Shown here: positions 63,204-64,000 of the stretch, piece after piece | Position numbering within the stretch: the stretch's first letter is position 1 | How the letters are laid out: every line of letters starts with the position of its first letter | From: Actinomarina sp002308095 | GTDB taxonomy: Bacteria; Actinomycetota; Acidimicrobiia; Actinomarinales; Actinomarinaceae | Direction of reading: 5' to 3' | DNA length: 64,000 bases | Assembly: GCA_045563135.1 (NCBI GenBank) | Contig: JBJKUL010000001.1 | Location: forward strand, 310,001-374,000 | The notes under the pieces: generated by a model | What the model saw: the letters and a program-made list of their open reading frames with translations, nothing else | Database searches by the model: none | What the model was told of the DNA's origin: nothing | Translations under genes and position numbers: made by a program

Positions 63204-64000
63204 ATGTTTGGATTATTCAAGAAATCAAAAGTAATACGAAAAAGTGATGACCAGTCTAATAAGACTGAAACTAAATGGTTTAAGGGCCAAAAAGTAAAAA
63301 TAAAAACTGGAACGACATCAAGTCGTCCAAATAAAAAAAATTACCGAGGTAATAAATCTAACAGGTCAAACAATCAGACATGGTTTAAAGAGGCACCCTT
63401 ACCTGTTCCTAATGTTGAAAAAAAACAGATGCTAATTAGTTCCAAAGGAGGTAGCTCTAAAATTGCAATACTTGAGGGAGCATCTCTAGTTGAATATTAT
63501 TCCGATCAGAATAAAAAACAATCATTGGTTGGAAATATTTACTTAGGAAAAGTTAAAAACATTTTGCCAGGAATGGAGGCTGCTTTCGTCTCTTTCGGGG
63601 AAGAGAAAAATGGAGTTATTTACGTTGCTGATATTTCAAATTCAAAAAGAAATTCTAAAATTGAACATTTATTAAAACCAGAACAAGAAATTTTAGTTCA
63701 AGTAGTTAAAGATGCAATGGGAGAGAAGGGAGCACGGCTTACTGGCCAAATTTCATTCCCTGGAAGGTATCTTGTATTAATTCCAAATTCTAATACAAAA
63801 GGTATCTCAAGGCGACTTCCAGAGCAAGAAAGGTCACGACTCGATAGGATAATAAGAAAAATTAAACCTGAGGGCTTTGGCGTAATTGTTAGAACAGCTG
63901 CAGAGGGTGTTTCTGAAAATTCTTTGAAAAACGATATTGATAAATTAGTAGAAGAATGGTCAGCAGTCTCTTCAAGCAATAATGGTAGTGCACCTGTTTT
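63204..64000 (+). CDS. rng: ribonuclease E/G, N-terminal part
   Basis: The frame from the ATG at 63204 is open to the window edge (265 codons). An SD GGAGGTT ends just before it. After a basic, Asn/Lys-rich N-terminal 80 residues or so, the RNase E/G core appears: SKGGSSKIAILEGASLVEYY, then the S1 domain GNIYLGKVKNILPGMEAAFVSFGEEKNGVIYV. It should process rRNA and mRNA. The long basic start is like actinobacterial RNase E/G. The active-site part is past the edge. Confidence 0.88.
   Translation, partial: MFGLFKKSKVIRKSDDQSNKTETKWFKGQKVKIKTGTTSSRPNKKNYRGNKSNRSNNQTWFKEAPLPVPNVEKKQMLISSKGGSSKIAILEGASLVEYYSDQNKKQSLVGNIYLGKVKNILPGMEAAFVSFGEEKNGVIYVADISNSKRNSKIEHLLKPEQEILVQVVKDAMGEKGARLTGQISFPGRYLVLIPNSNTKGISRRLPEQERSRLDRIIRKIKPEGFGVIVRTAAEGVSENSLKNDIDKLVEEWSAVSSSNNGSAPV

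Noticed and set aside
1..64000. CRISPR array, insertion sequence or prophage
   Set aside because: No regularly spaced direct repeats, transposase or integrase genes, or phage genes were seen. The nuclease at 39.4 kb resembles Cas4 but has no cas neighbours.

Overview
The window reads as a compact, AT-rich chromosome segment (my visual estimate is about one third G+C) from a free-living actinobacterium with a streamlined genome. The lineage evidence is a set of mainly actinobacterial families: a WhiB regulator, a UPF0182 membrane protein, a DUF2342-type protein, a YlbL-type PDZ/Lon protease, AhpE-type peroxiredoxin, an Mrp ATPase without CxxC, an initiator tRNA with C1-U72, and the block tig-clpP-clpX-valS-folC-ndk-mreBCD-mrdA-rodA-rng. 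Low G+C, overlapping genes and near-absent spacers fit a marine Actinomarina-like or other Acidimicrobiia lineage; that placement is inference. TGA is an ordinary stop codon here.

Layout. 1-7.3 kb: end of an esterase-like hydrolase, a Fur-family/CbiQ/CbiO metal-uptake cluster with a Nur-like operator, a thioredoxin-like gene interrupted by an in-frame TGA (candidate selenoprotein), csaA, a flavin reductase, plsC, and membrane, YceI, Nudix and DMT-transporter genes. 7.3-18.7 kb: trpS, pcrA, then sucC-sucD-icd-mdh, HU, and sdhCDAB on the other strand. 18.8-21.8 kb: whiB, peroxiredoxin, a DUF2342 protein and HtrA. 22-28.9 kb: a Liv-type ABC transporter with an embedded acyl-CoA synthetase. 28.9-39.1 kb: YlbL protease, UPF0182, initiator tRNA, a TlpA-like thioredoxin, Mrp, uppP, plsY, a hotdog thioesterase and a GMC oxidoreductase, with two short genes (50 and 45 codons). 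39.4-49.8 kb: a tandem Fe-S RecB-like nuclease, aconitase, pdxH-rph-rdgB-lipoprotein, cimA behind an isoleucine-rich leader and terminator, acs and a thioesterase. 49.9-50.4 kb: six tRNAs. 50.5-64 kb: protein folding and degradation (tig, clpP, clpX), valS, folC, ndk, the rod-shape and cell-wall elongation genes, and the start of an RNase E/G gene that runs off the window.

How it fits together. Central carbon metabolism dominates: aconitase, isocitrate dehydrogenase, succinyl-CoA synthetase, succinate dehydrogenase and malate dehydrogenase are all present, with acetate activation by Acs and solute uptake through the Liv/acyl-CoA synthetase cluster. Isoleucine precursor synthesis (citramalate route) seems to be under translation-coupled attenuation. 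The most unusual observation is the TGA in the first position of a thioredoxin-type active site (UxxC) at 2652-2654, with a hairpin just downstream that fits the bacterial SECIS rules as I recall them. No CRISPR array, insertion sequence, prophage or rRNA gene was seen.
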